From contig JBBILO010000009.1 of the NCBI GenBank assembly GCA_037444855.1, positions 1 through 30,038 on the forward strand: DNA of 30,038 bases. The letters run 5' to 3'. Below are positions 13,974 through 21,437 of the stretch, in pieces. Every line of letters begins with the position of its first letter. Within the stretch, counting starts at the first letter, position 1. The notes under the pieces were generated by a model. That model searched no databases, was not told the DNA's origin, and was given only the letters and a program-made list of their open reading frames with translations. Source of the stretch: JBBILO01 sp037444855 (GTDB taxonomy: Bacteria > Patescibacteriota > Microgenomatia > UBA1406 > GWC2-37-13). The position numbers and the translations under genes were made by a program.

Positions 13974-15775
13974 ATAAAAAAGGGGAAATTGTCTCTTTTT
14001 TGGCTATAGGCGCTATGCTTTTTACCATGGCAATTTCTTTTGCCACTAATTTTTTCATGCAAGATAACAAATCTTCAAAAATAAAAGCTCAGATAAGAAC
14101 CCCTAAATGCATGATCGATAATCCGCAAAATCAATCTTGTCGAGCTGAAGGATCATGGTGTATTGTCTGCACTGGTAATCGCGGTCCCTGTAATACTGAT
14201 GCAGGAGTTGGTCTTCCCTTTCAGTGTCAGTCTGGAAAATGGAATTTGACTAACAATTTAGGTGAATGTAATGTCACTTGTGCTATCCAAGAATTCGGGC
14301 AAAACCAAACCAACCACTCATCAAGAGATGATAGATCAAATCAAACCAATATTAATAGCAACCCAAATACCGCGTTATCAGGCTCCTTAACAAGTGTTGA
14401 CAATGGTTGTTTTTCAATTAGGGCCGAGTTTGAAGTGAGAGAGAGAGATTCAGGTAAAAAAAGTTTCTATTCTTGGGTGACGTTCCAAAGTGATAAAGGA
14501 GGAGATGTCAAGCTAGACTACAACGGGATTCATGTCGCTGGCTGGAATCTATTTAAAGGCGGTTCTTTTACCTACTCTCCTCAATGGACTCAACCCCATA
14601 CGCACGAACATGAAGCTGGTATTGCTTCTTTGATGAAAGGACAAGAGATGTCATTTAATTATCGAGGAATGCATTCGGGATGCATCCCTCAAGATGTTTT
14701 TCTTAACTGCAGTATTGGTTATAGAAATGATGGTTCTACTTTTGTTTCAGGACAAGGTTGTTCTTGTCGCAACTGTCAACCAACTTCTCAACCAACAACA
14801 TCATCACTCTCAAGGATGAAAGTGACAATTCGAAATTTAAGACCACAACGCCGTACTTTAGGTGATGGTTGCACAGGAGGTAATCAATGTGTCACTCCCA
14901 CTCCAACACCACAACCCGGTACTTTAGGTGGTACCTGCAAATATCTAGCATATAATTATGCTTCTTTCACAACATATTCAGGTGATTGTGAAGATGGTTT
15001 AGTTTGTCATCCACAGAAAGGAATATGTGTCACTCCCACTCCAACACCACAACCCGGTACTTTAGGTGGTTCCTGCAAAAATCTAGCATATAATTATGCT
15101 TCTTTCACAACATATTCAGGTGATTGTGAAGATGGTTTAGTTTGTGATCCATATGAAGGAATATGTGTTACTCCTAAGCCGACTTTTACCCCAACACGAA
15201 CACCAACGATTGGTCTTAATACAGATTTATGTCAGGGTCCTTTTCCTTGCGGGAATAATCCGAAAATAAAATATTATCTAAAATGTACTTCTGTATCTGC
15301 TAATAGATGCGTAAATTATCTTTATTATAAAAATAAAAACTGTGGTGATTATATAGGGAATAATCAAACATCGTTAGATGATTATTGTAAGAATACATTA
15401 ACAATTTACTACACAATTTATGCTTCAGGAACTATTTCTTTAGCACCAAATAATCAATGTAGTAGTAATCTTTTTTTTGAAACTAAAGTTAGTTATCCTT
15501 ATATTAAAGTTCAAATAATGAGAGATGAGAAAATTATTGTCGAAAAAGATCTTTATACAGATAATCCACCAACTAAATTTCCTATTCGTCGCTCTATTAC
15601 CATTAATACACAACCAGGAGGTTCATTTAAGATGTCGGTTCAATATTTAACAAGGATTGATTCATTTCCGTCTATACCCTGTGCACCTTTTTATACTTCT
15701 GGAAAAACATCTCCTCCAGTAAATAGAACAAATGAATCTAGGATTGATTTATATGCTGATTTAAACAATCAATAG
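13967..15775 (+). CDS. Exported Cys-rich repeat protein, first gene of surface operon
   Basis: A 602-aa protein with an N-terminal membrane segment (about 8-31), then a long extracellular region rich in Cys, Thr, Pro and Asn. Residues about 140-260 look like a beta-sandwich (CFSIRAEFEVRERDSGKKSFYSW). A Thr/Pro linker (VTPTPTPQPGTLGG) alternates with a 46-residue Cys module present twice in tandem (TCKYLAYNYASF...GDCEDGLVCHP...GICV), followed by a C-terminal domain with paired Cys. Probably disulfide-stabilised and surface-anchored, perhaps an adhesin; I recognise no named family. It heads an operon with three further exported proteins and shares a symmetric promoter with the HTH gene. The PTPTP linker style recurs in the last gene of the operon. 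Confidence 0.82.
   Translation: MSNKKGEIVSFLAIGAMLFTMAISFATNFFMQDNKSSKIKAQIRTPKCMIDNPQNQSCRAEGSWCIVCTGNRGPCNTDAGVGLPFQCQSGKWNLTNNLGECNVTCAIQEFGQNQTNHSSRDDRSNQTNINSNPNTALSGSLTSVDNGCFSIRAEFEVRERDSGKKSFYSWVTFQSDKGGDVKLDYNGIHVAGWNLFKGGSFTYSPQWTQPHTHEHEAGIASLMKGQEMSFNYRGMHSGCIPQDVFLNCSIGYRNDGSTFVSGQGCSCRNCQPTSQPTTSSLSRMKVTIRNLRPQRRTLGDGCTGGNQCVTPTPTPQPGTLGGTCKYLAYNYASFTTYSGDCEDGLVCHPQKGICVTPTPTPQPGTLGGSCKNLAYNYASFTTYSGDCEDGLVCDPYEGICVTPKPTFTPTRTPTIGLNTDLCQGPFPCGNNPKIKYYLKCTSVSANRCVNYLYYKNKNCGDYIGNNQTSLDDYCKNTLTIYYTIYASGTISLAPNNQCSSNLFFETKVSYPYIKVQIMRDEKIIVEKDLYTDNPPTKFPIRRSITINTQPGGSFKMSVQYLTRIDSFPSIPCAPFYTSGKTSPPVNRTNESRIDLYADLNNQ
14891..15166 (+). repeat. Two tandem 138-bp coding repeats
   Basis: Unit 1 is 14891-15028 and unit 2 is 15029-15166, each 138 bp (46 codons) and nearly identical. 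Differences cluster in a few codons (Thr/Ser and Tyr/Asn near CK, HPQK/DPYE near the end). Each encodes a Thr/Pro linker plus one Cys module. High identity at the DNA level indicates a recent in-frame duplication and a locus prone to copy-number change. Confidence 0.88.
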
Positions 15776-15787
15776 TTAACTTAAAAA

Positions 15788-16225
15788 ATGTTTGACATAA
15801 AAAAAATCATTAAATTAGTTTTTGCTGTTTTTCTTTCATATGTTTTTAGTAATTTTTTTATTAAAAATATTTTTTTGGCAAACTCTCCAAAAATAAGACC
15901 AAATTTAGGGGAATATTTTTTGGCAAAAATTAATAATGCAAAAGAAAATCTGATAGCCAAGTTTAACTTTGATCTATTTTTTTCTTCAACCGAAACAGAT
16001 CAATCTTTAGCAGAGAAACAAACAATTGAATTATTAAAAAACTCTCTTAAACCTGTTACTAAAGGAATAAGAGGATCGTCAATAGGAACTTATAGCTATA
16101 CTGAGTTTAAATTAAAAGAGATTGAGTGGGCAAGAATTACTTATACTCTAAAAGATGGAAGAATGATAATTATTGAATATCCAAAAGATCAAGAGCCGCC
16201 GCCAAAAGAGGTGTTTGAAGATTAG
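15788..16225 (+). CDS. Small membrane-anchored/exported protein, unknown function
   Basis: A 145-aa protein with an N-terminal hydrophobic segment (about 7-31, IIKLVFAVFLSYVFSNFF) serving as anchor or signal. The remainder is a small mixed domain ending in a beta-rich part (EWARITYTLKDGRMIIIEYPK) and a Pro/Glu tail. No family recognised. It starts 12 nt after the Cys-rich protein stop without a Shine-Dalgarno site and belongs to the same operon. Confidence 0.7.
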   Translation: MFDIKKIIKLVFAVFLSYVFSNFFIKNIFLANSPKIRPNLGEYFLAKINNAKENLIAKFNFDLFFSSTETDQSLAEKQTIELLKNSLKPVTKGIRGSSIGTYSYTEFKLKEIEWARITYTLKDGRMIIIEYPKDQEPPPKEVFED

Positions 16226-16273
16226 AGCAAATCAATGGCTGAAATTTTCATTTTCTATTGTTAAATTAAATTA

Positions 16274-16906
16274 ATGAGAAGGAAATTATTTTTTTTAAAT
16301 TTTGGTTTAATTTTTTTATTATTTTTCTTTGCCAAATCTACTCTCGCGGCCTATTTTCAATTTGAGCCAACAACGATTAATGTTAATTCTGGTGAGACTT
16401 TCACTGTTAAAGTTAACATCAACACTGAAGGAGAAGAGGTGAACAGTGCTGATATTTATTTAAATTTTGATGCAAATCTTATTGAGGCTCAACAAGTGAC
16501 TGCAGGCAGTTTTTTCCCAACGGTGACCAATGATATTTCTTCAGGATCAATTTACATTGCGGCGATGGTAAATGATCCGGCATCGCCAAAAAATGGCATT
16601 GGAGAAATAGCGACAGTCACCTTCAAAGCTTTAGCCGATGGTAGTGCAGAGATATCTTTTAATTGCGATAATTCAAAGATAGTTAAAGCCGATGTTGATG
16701 CTACCAATATTTTAGTTTGTAGTAGAAATAATAAATTAACACTGAGTATTGGTAGTGGGGGATCGACAACATCATCGACACCAGCGCCAACAAATGTTAG
16801 TTCTTTGCCAAAAAGTGGTGTTTTTGATAATTTGAAGGACATTGGCATTTCAGGTTTGATTTTATTCTCACTTGGAATTTTGGGTAAACTTTTATTAAAA
16901 TATTAA
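16274..16906 (+). CDS. Exported cohesin-domain protein
   Basis: A 210-aa protein: signal peptide (1-26, ending STLAA), one cohesin-type beta-sandwich (about 30-155: INVNSGETFTVKVNINT, SADIYLNFDANLIEAQQV, NGIGEIATVTFKA), a Ser/Thr/Pro linker, LPKSG (about 179-183), a C-terminal membrane helix (GISGLILFSLGILGKLLL) and a short basic end. Cohesins bind dockerins in cellulosomes, but single cohesin-like domains also occur as general surface modules. The LPxxG-helix-basic tail resembles a sortase signal, but Ser replaces the usual Thr and no sortase is in the window. Third gene of the exported-protein operon. Confidence 0.85.
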   Translation: MRRKLFFLNFGLIFLLFFFAKSTLAAYFQFEPTTINVNSGETFTVKVNINTEGEEVNSADIYLNFDANLIEAQQVTAGSFFPTVTNDISSGSIYIAAMVNDPASPKNGIGEIATVTFKALADGSAEISFNCDNSKIVKADVDATNILVCSRNNKLTLSIGSGGSTTSSTPAPTNVSSLPKSGVFDNLKDIGISGLILFSLGILGKLLLKY

Positions 16907-16908
16907 AA

Positions 16909-17574
16909 ATGAAGATTAGTCAACAATTAATAAAAAAAATTACTGCAATCGTTATCGGGTTAATTGTCTTTTTTCTTCTTGTTTATTTTGGTTTTCGAAT
17001 TCTTGGGAGTCGAGCGGCTGATATGGAGCCAAGAGAAGTATTGATTACCGAAATTACTCAAAATAGCGCGGTGATTTCTTGGACGACTGGGATTGAAACT
17101 CAAGGAGTGATTGAGTATGGGACTTCAGCCACTGCTTTAAATTTTTTTGCTCCAGAAACTCAGTCATCAAAAAATCATGAAGTCACTTTAACCCTTCTTT
17201 CACCCTCAACCACTTATTATTTTCAGATTCGCGTTGGCGATAAGAAATATGATAATGGGGGAGTGCCTTGGACTTTTACGACAAAAGGGGCATCAGTTTC
17301 AAATCCAATCACCACTTCAACTCCAACAGGAGTTGCCTTAACATCTGCTCCCACGCAAACACCAACTCCGATCCAGGTTCTTGATGTAGGAAAAAGTGGG
17401 AATAAATCGCCCACTTTACCTCCTTGTGATGAGACTGAGTGCGAGAAAATTAAGCTTAAATTAGGTAAAGGATGCACAACTCAAGACTATTTTCGCTGCA
17501 TAAGAAAATTAACGACCACACCAACAGCGACAATCACGCCAACGAGTACTCCCTCAGCGACGCCAACACCCTAA
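16909..17574 (+). CDS. Membrane-anchored fibronectin type III protein
   Basis: A 221-aa protein with an N-terminal membrane segment (about 12-32), one FN3-like domain of the purple-acid-phosphatase N-terminal type (about 40-125: PREVLITEITQNSAVISW, GVIEYGTSA, LLSPSTTYYFQIRV), a Thr/Pro linker, a short four-Cys segment (CDETECEKIKLKLGKGC...RC, about 166-193) and a TPTSTPSATPTP end. The chain stops in the linker-type sequence, which suggests a lost or absent C-terminal module. It starts 2 nt after the cohesin gene stop, so it is the last gene of the exported-protein operon. Likely a surface display or adhesion component. Confidence 0.85.
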   Translation: MKISQQLIKKITAIVIGLIVFFLLVYFGFRILGSRAADMEPREVLITEITQNSAVISWTTGIETQGVIEYGTSATALNFFAPETQSSKNHEVTLTLLSPSTTYYFQIRVGDKKYDNGGVPWTFTTKGASVSNPITTSTPTGVALTSAPTQTPTPIQVLDVGKSGNKSPTLPPCDETECEKIKLKLGKGCTTQDYFRCIRKLTTTPTATITPTSTPSATPTP

Positions 17575-17613
17575 TAACTAAAACCTTACTTTCTGCCAAC
17601 TATAATAACTTAC

Positions 17614-17638
17614 GCTTAATCAGAGAATTAAGCCTTTT
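17614..17638 (+). terminator. Terminator candidate of the surface operon
   Basis: A 7-bp stem GCTTAAT-CAGAGA-ATTAAGC followed by CTTTTG, 40 nt after the FN3 gene stop. The T-run is short, so strength is uncertain. Confidence 0.5.
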
Positions 17639-17704
17639 GAGACTTAAATTATTGAATAAATAGTAAATAATAATGAATAATGATTGGGTAATAAGTGCGT
17701 AAAG

Positions 17705-17761
17705 AGATACTGTTTTTTGTTGTATCTTGTTCAATCTGTGATTCCCGCGCAATCGGGAATC
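17705..17761 (-). repeat. Two hairpins downstream of the M50 protease gene
   Basis: GATTCCCG-CGCAAT-CGGGAATC (17740-17761) is a perfect 8-bp hairpin of REP style, and AGATAC-N11-GTATCT (17705-17727) is a second. Both lie just past the stop codon of the minus-strand protease gene and could end its transcript. Confidence 0.5.
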
Positions 17762-17777
17762 TAATAAGTTTATGAGA

Positions 17778-18425
17778 TTAAATAATTTTTCCATAAGAAG
17801 GAATAAGTAGATTTTGCAAAAAATTTAAAATTGGAGTAACCAAAACTTGAGCTAAATTAGTGTTGCCTAATGGAAAAAACAATAACATTAAAAAAATCAA
17901 CCCATATTTTTCTAAAGCATCCCATTCATGTGATTTATTTTCTGGGATTAGGGCCCCGACGATTTTAAAACCATCTAGAGGAGCGATTGGTAACAGGTTA
18001 AAAATTCCTAAAACGAGATTAATGTTAATTAAAGGAACTAAAAATATAAAACCTATAGCTGAGAGAATTTTAATGTTAAATAAATTGAAAAGATTTAATA
18101 ATGTCGAAAGCGATAAAGCAAAAATAAAATTTGATAAAGGGCCAGCAAAGGCAATCAAACCGCCATCTTTTTTCGGATCTTTAAGGTTATAAGGATCAAA
18201 AGGAACTGGTTTTCCCCAGCCGAAACCAAAAAAAAGAATACAAATAAGTCCTAAAGGGTCAATATGGGCACGCGGATCTAAGGTTAATCGGCCTTTGATT
18301 TGGGCGGTTGGATCTCCTAAGCGATTGGCCATCCAGGCGTGAGCATACTCATGAATTGTAATAACAACCAAAATTGCCCCTAAATCAAACAAAAAAATTA
18401 ATGGTTTATTTATTAATTCAAGCAT
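17778..18425 (-). CDS. Site-2 protease family (M50) membrane metalloprotease
   Basis: A 215-aa integral membrane zinc protease. HEYAH (25-29) in the first membrane segment supplies the two zinc His and catalytic Glu; NLLPIAPLDGFKIV (about 143-156) supplies the third zinc ligand Asp. GRLTLDPRAHIDPLG and GGLIAFAGPLSNFI are typical of the short YwhC/FtsRSM-type branch without PDZ domains. It cleaves substrates within the membrane; the substrate here is unknown. It is divergent from rpmB. Its promoter is not obvious. Confidence 0.93.
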   Translation of the reverse strand: MLELINKPLIFLFDLGAILVVITIHEYAHAWMANRLGDPTAQIKGRLTLDPRAHIDPLGLICILFFGFGWGKPVPFDPYNLKDPKKDGGLIAFAGPLSNFIFALSLSTLLNLFNLFNIKILSAIGFIFLVPLININLVLGIFNLLPIAPLDGFKIVGALIPENKSHEWDALEKYGLIFLMLLFFPLGNTNLAQVLVTPILNFLQNLLIPSYGKII

Positions 18426-18435
18426 TTTGTTATGG

Positions 18436-18464
18436 TTGTATTTTTAATAGATATATGATATCAT
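18436..18464 (+). promoter_or_regulatory. Leaderless promoter of rpmB
   Basis: TTGTAT (18436-18441), spacer 17, TATCAT (18459-18464), then 7 nt to the ATG at 18472. There is no room for a Shine-Dalgarno site. Confidence 0.65.
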
Positions 18465-18471
18465 AAATTTT

Positions 18472-18852
18472 ATGGCAAATGTTTGTTATCACTGTGGAAA
18501 AGGTGTTTTGTACGGCCGAAGTCATACTCATCATCGAGGCGTGGCCGGCGGTCGATGGAAAAAAAGAGCGCCAAAGACCAGAAGGATTTTTCAGCCCAAT
18601 CTTCAGCGGGTTGATATTTTAGAAAAAGGAATGATCAAGAGGGTTAAAATTTGCGCGAAATGCATCAAAAGAGTCAAAAAAGATATTAATGACAAAAAGA
18701 AACCCTTTCTCCAAATAGTTAAATTTTTGGCAAAAGAAGATTATAAAAAGAAAGAAGAGGAAAAGAAAGAATTAAAAGAAAAGGTAAAAGAAACTAAGAA
18801 GAAGAGAGAAGAAAGAAAAAAACCAAAAAAACACCAAAAAAAATCTTCCTAA
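18472..18852 (+). CDS. rpmB: 50S ribosomal protein L28 with Lys-rich tail
   Basis: L28 is a large-subunit protein. MANVCYHCGKGVLYGRSHTHH with WKKRAPKTRRIFQPNLQRV is the characteristic start, and CAKCIKRVKK completes a CxxC...CxxC zinc-ribbon form (Cys5/8 and Cys62/65). At 126 aa it is much longer than the usual 60-80 aa: from about residue 83 a C-terminal extension of almost pure Lys/Glu/Arg follows, ending KKHQKKSS. Its own leaderless promoter lies directly upstream. Identification is firm; the extension may contact rRNA. Confidence 0.93.
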   Translation: MANVCYHCGKGVLYGRSHTHHRGVAGGRWKKRAPKTRRIFQPNLQRVDILEKGMIKRVKICAKCIKRVKKDINDKKKPFLQIVKFLAKEDYKKKEEEKKELKEKVKETKKKREERKKPKKHQKKSS

Positions 18853-18976
18853 ATTTTTTTATTTTCTGTCTTGTATTTCATATTTTAAAGATTCTAAAAA
18901 CTGCCTAAATTTTTATTTTGTTGTTTATATCAAGCTGAAATTTTTCTTTAATCGTTTAAACTTTTAATAGATTAAA

Positions 18977-18986
18977 GACGATCGTC
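18977..18986. promoter_or_regulatory. GACGATCGTC palindrome upstream of broken paaX-like gene
   Basis: A perfect 10-bp palindrome 21 nt before the ATG at 19008. It shares the CGATCG core with the site in the promoter of the intact paralogue at 12663. A likely operator (inference). Confidence 0.5.
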
Positions 18987-19007
18987 CTCAAATTTCTAAA
19001 ACAATTC

Positions 19008-19776
19008 ATGAGGAAAAGATATTCATTATCAGATTGGTTACTTTTAGGGATAGGCGGCTTTCTTGATTCTCTTGATGAGATTAAGGAAGCTGGTGGGATA
19101 ATCAAACGTTACTATGAAACTTTTTATAGCGGCGTTCCAATTCGTTTTAGAAAAAGCAACAATTTCGATCATGGTTTCTCAGTCTTTAAAAAATAAAAGA
19201 CTAAAAAGAGTCATTAAAAAAAGAAAAATTTATTACTTTCTTTCAGAAAATACTAGAGAAGAACTGATAAAAAAATACCCACTCCTTTCGATAAAAAATA
19301 GGAAATGGGATAAAAAGTGGTGAGTGGTTTTTTTTGACGTCGAAGAAAAAGAGAGAAAAACTAGAAATTTTTTAAGGAGACAATTAAAATTAATGGGATT
19401 TGGGCAATTGGAAAAGTCGGGTTGGTTTTCGCCATACGATTTCTTGCCTGAATTAAAGGGTCTGATCTCTTCTCATCACTTCCAAAATAAAGTAATTTTA
19501 ATTGAGATAGAGAGGTTGGATATTGCTAATTATTTATATTTAGCTAAAAAACTCAGGCCGATAGAGTCTTTATACGAACATTATCATAAAATATTGATCG
19601 AAATTAAGAAACTTAAATATTTAAATCAAGAGAATTACTTTAAAAAAATAAACAGAATAAGAAAAGAATTTATTGAAGTTTATTATCAAGATCCTTGTTT
19701 ACCAAAAGAATTCTTACCTAAAGATTGGTTGGGAAATCGAGTAAAAAGATTGATAAAGAAATTAAAAATTTTCTAA
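19008..19776 (+). pseudogene. Broken PaaX-family regulator
   Basis: About 255 codons of a PaaX-like protein with only two lesions: a one-base frameshift in an A6 run (19188-19193) and an in-frame TGA (19321-19323). Reading through gives an N-terminal helical part (SLSDWLLLGIGGFLDSLDEI), GVPIRFRKSNNFDHGFSVFKK, then KWDKKW-x-VVFFDVEEKER (Cas2-like strand) and a PaaX C-terminal end DPCLPKEFLPKDWLGNR. The TGA aligns with Phe in the intact paralogue and is commonly Arg in the family, so CGA to TGA is likely. Recent inactivation or sequence error are both possible. CGATCG palindromes flank it on both sides. Confidence 0.82.
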
Positions 19777-19798
19777 TCATATTTTTGTTTAATAAAAA

Positions 19799-19812
19799 AA
19801 GACGATCGTCTT
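19799..19812. promoter_or_regulatory. AAGACGATCGTCTT palindrome
   Basis: A perfect 14-bp palindrome, 23 nt after the broken PaaX-like frame ends; same CGATCG core as the sites at 12663, 13452, 18977 and 19920. Confidence 0.5.
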
Positions 19813-19919
19813 CAAAATTTTAATAATCAAAGTATATTTTAAGTAAGAGAAACATTTTATTATTGAAGATTTATATTGTTGTAGCAATTATTGTTATTTT
19901 ATTGTTTTAAAGAAATGGG

Positions 19920-19929
19920 GACGATCGTC
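19920..19929. promoter_or_regulatory. GACGATCGTC palindrome
   Basis: Second palindrome downstream of the broken PaaX-like gene, about 120 bp from the previous one and 23 nt before the stop codon of the convergent def gene. Confidence 0.45.
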
Positions 19930-19952
19930 TCTAATTTTTTAATGAATATTTA

Positions 19953-20483
19953 TTAATATTCTAATTTCTCCAATCGACCGTTTTTTTCTTGATAAAGAGC
20001 TTTTTTTTGCTCAATCGCTTTTTGAGTAAAGAGAATCCCTTGTAAATGATCCATTTCATGATCAATAATATGAGCTTCAAAACCAGAGAACCATTCTTTT
20101 TTTATTTTGCCATCAAGAGTTTGATATTGAAGAAGAATTTTTTGCGGTCTCTCAATGATGCCCCAGATTTTAGGAATGGAAAGACATCCTTCTAGTTTTC
20201 TGGTGTTTTTTTCGTTTTTTTTTGTTTTTTTTATAAATTTTTTTTCTAATATTTTTGGATTAATAAAAACTTTTGTTGGCTGGTCTTTTTTTGGTTTAAT
20301 AATAAAAAGAGAAAGAGGAATATTAACTTGGGGAGAGGCTAGACCAACACCTTCTGGATCTTTTTGGGCAATTAAAGTTTCTTCCATTTCTTTTACTATT
20401 TTTTTTATTTTTTGGTCAATTTTTTTTACTGGTTGAGTTGGTTGAGTAAGGATAGAATTAGGAACAGTGACAATTTTTAGCAT
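19953..20483 (-). CDS. def: Peptide deformylase
   Basis: Removes the formyl group from N-terminal fMet of new proteins, using a metal ion. All three motifs are present: GVGLASPQ (45-52), EGCLS (98-102, metal ligand Cys100) and HEMDH (142-146, two His ligands and catalytic Glu143). At 176 aa it is of normal length, with a Lys-rich insert (FIKKTKKNEKNTRK, 83-96) before motif 2 and a charged C-terminal helix. It shares a 20-nt intergenic region and a single palindromic -10 box with the divergent GT2 gene. Confidence 0.96.
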   Translation of the reverse strand: MLKIVTVPNSILTQPTQPVKKIDQKIKKIVKEMEETLIAQKDPEGVGLASPQVNIPLSLFIIKPKKDQPTKVFINPKILEKKFIKKTKKNEKNTRKLEGCLSIPKIWGIIERPQKILLQYQTLDGKIKKEWFSGFEAHIIDHEMDHLQGILFTQKAIEQKKALYQEKNGRLEKLEY

Positions 20484-20489
20484 ATTGAT

Positions 20490-20497
20490 ATTATAAT
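20490..20497. promoter_or_regulatory. Shared palindromic -10 box between def and GT2 gene
   Basis: The 20-nt gap between the two start codons is 6 nt + ATTATAAT + 6 nt. The palindrome gives TATAAT on each strand (20492-20497 plus, 20490-20495 minus), each 6 nt before its ATG. The -35 boxes would lie inside the opposite coding regions and are weak (GTGACA at 20467-20472 on the plus side). Confidence 0.7.
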
Positions 20498-20503
20498 ATA
20501 AAA

Positions 20504-21280
20504 ATGAGTATCCGTTTATCTGTTTGCATTCCGGCTTATAATGAAGAAAAAAATTTACATCACTCTTTATCTTCTTCGATTAACATTGCTGATGAAGTAA
20601 TTGTCATCAATCCTGGTTCCACTGATCGAACCGAAGAAATCGCGCGCTCATATGGGAAAAAAGTAAAAATTTTTCAGACTGACAACCCAAAAAACTTTCT
20701 TATTAATAAAGTTAGAGCGATAGAAAAAGCCAAAGGGAAATGGGTTTTACAACTTGATGCTGATGAAGAATTAACGCCAGCTCTCAAAGAAGAAATTTTA
20801 CGAGTAATTGAAGGTAAAGATCCATCCTTAAAAAAATATATTGGTTTTTGGATTCCGAGAAAAAATTTTTTCTTAACTCGATTTTTAACCAAAGGCGGAA
20901 TTTATCCCGACTATGTTCTTCGTTTGTATAAAAGAGAGAAGGGAAAGTTTGATTTAAAGGATGTTCATGAAAACATAAAAATTAATGGGCCGGTCGGTTA
21001 TTTAAAAAATGACTTGCTTCATTATGCCGATCCGGATTTTTCTCGTTATCTTCTGCGTTGGGATCGTTACACCAGTTTTGATGCTGATGAGTCTTTAAGA
21101 AAAGGAAAAAAACTGTGTTTTTTTGATTATTTCTTTATTAAACCAATCGTCTGGTTTTTGAAAACTTATTTTCGCCATAAAGGCTTTGTTGATGGTTTTC
21201 CCGGTTTTGTTTTCTCGCTTTTTTCCTCAATTCGTTTTTGGGTGATTTATATCAAATGGTGGACAAAAAAACATCATTGA
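20504..21280 (+). CDS. GT2 family glycosyltransferase (WaaE-like)
   Basis: A 258-aa GT-A enzyme. LSVCIPAYNEEKNL (5-18) begins the nucleotide-binding fold, DEVIVINPGSTDRTEEIA (31-48) matches the VVDSGSTD signature with Asn-Pro instead of Asp-Ser, and LQLDADEELT (83-92) is the DxD-type metal site. The C-terminal part (about 190-255) is basic and aromatic and may sit on the membrane (WFLKTYFRHKGFVDG, RFWVIYIKWW). WaaE/KdtX relatives add glucose to lipid A core in Gram-negatives; here the acceptor is unknown. Its TGA stop lies within the first unit of a repeat array. Confidence 0.92.
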   Translation: MSIRLSVCIPAYNEEKNLHHSLSSSINIADEVIVINPGSTDRTEEIARSYGKKVKIFQTDNPKNFLINKVRAIEKAKGKWVLQLDADEELTPALKEEILRVIEGKDPSLKKYIGFWIPRKNFFLTRFLTKGGIYPDYVLRLYKREKGKFDLKDVHENIKINGPVGYLKNDLLHYADPDFSRYLLRWDRYTSFDADESLRKGKKLCFFDYFFIKPIVWFLKTYFRHKGFVDGFPGFVFSLFSSIRFWVIYIKWWTKKHH

Positions 21281-21354
21281 AATACCGTGGAGGCACAATA
21301 GAAATACTCTGGAAATATATTTGATATATGATAGAAATACCTTATTGAAGTCAA
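21277..21354 (+). repeat. 11-bp tandem array, second copy
   Basis: Six to seven 11-bp units: TTGAAATACCG, TGGAGGCACAA, TAGAAATACTC, TGGAAATATAT, TTGATATATGA, TAGAAATACCT, then TATTGAAGTCAA. The array starts at the stop codon of the GT2 gene. Its last unit and flank match the array at 3348-3443 in 21 of 23 positions. A weak hairpin CCTTCG-att-CGGAGG (21397-21411) follows, paralleling the terminator at 3442. The rest of the gap to 21438 shows nothing further. Confidence 0.75.
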
Positions 21355-21437
21355 AAAACAAAAGTAAAAAGTTGAAATTAAAAATATAAGAATAATCCTT
21401 CGATTCGGAGGTCAAAAATCTCGAAGCAGATCCCTTT

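Noticed and set aside
16274..16906. Sortase substrate call from LPKSG
   Set aside because: The Thr is replaced by Ser and no sortase gene lies in the window, so it is noted only as a resemblance.
12693..19776. Cas2-like domains and several repeat arrays could suggest CRISPR-Cas
   Set aside because: The Cas2-like folds are the C-terminal parts of PaaX-type regulators. The arrays have 10-11-bp units without spacers, and no cas1 or effector gene is present.
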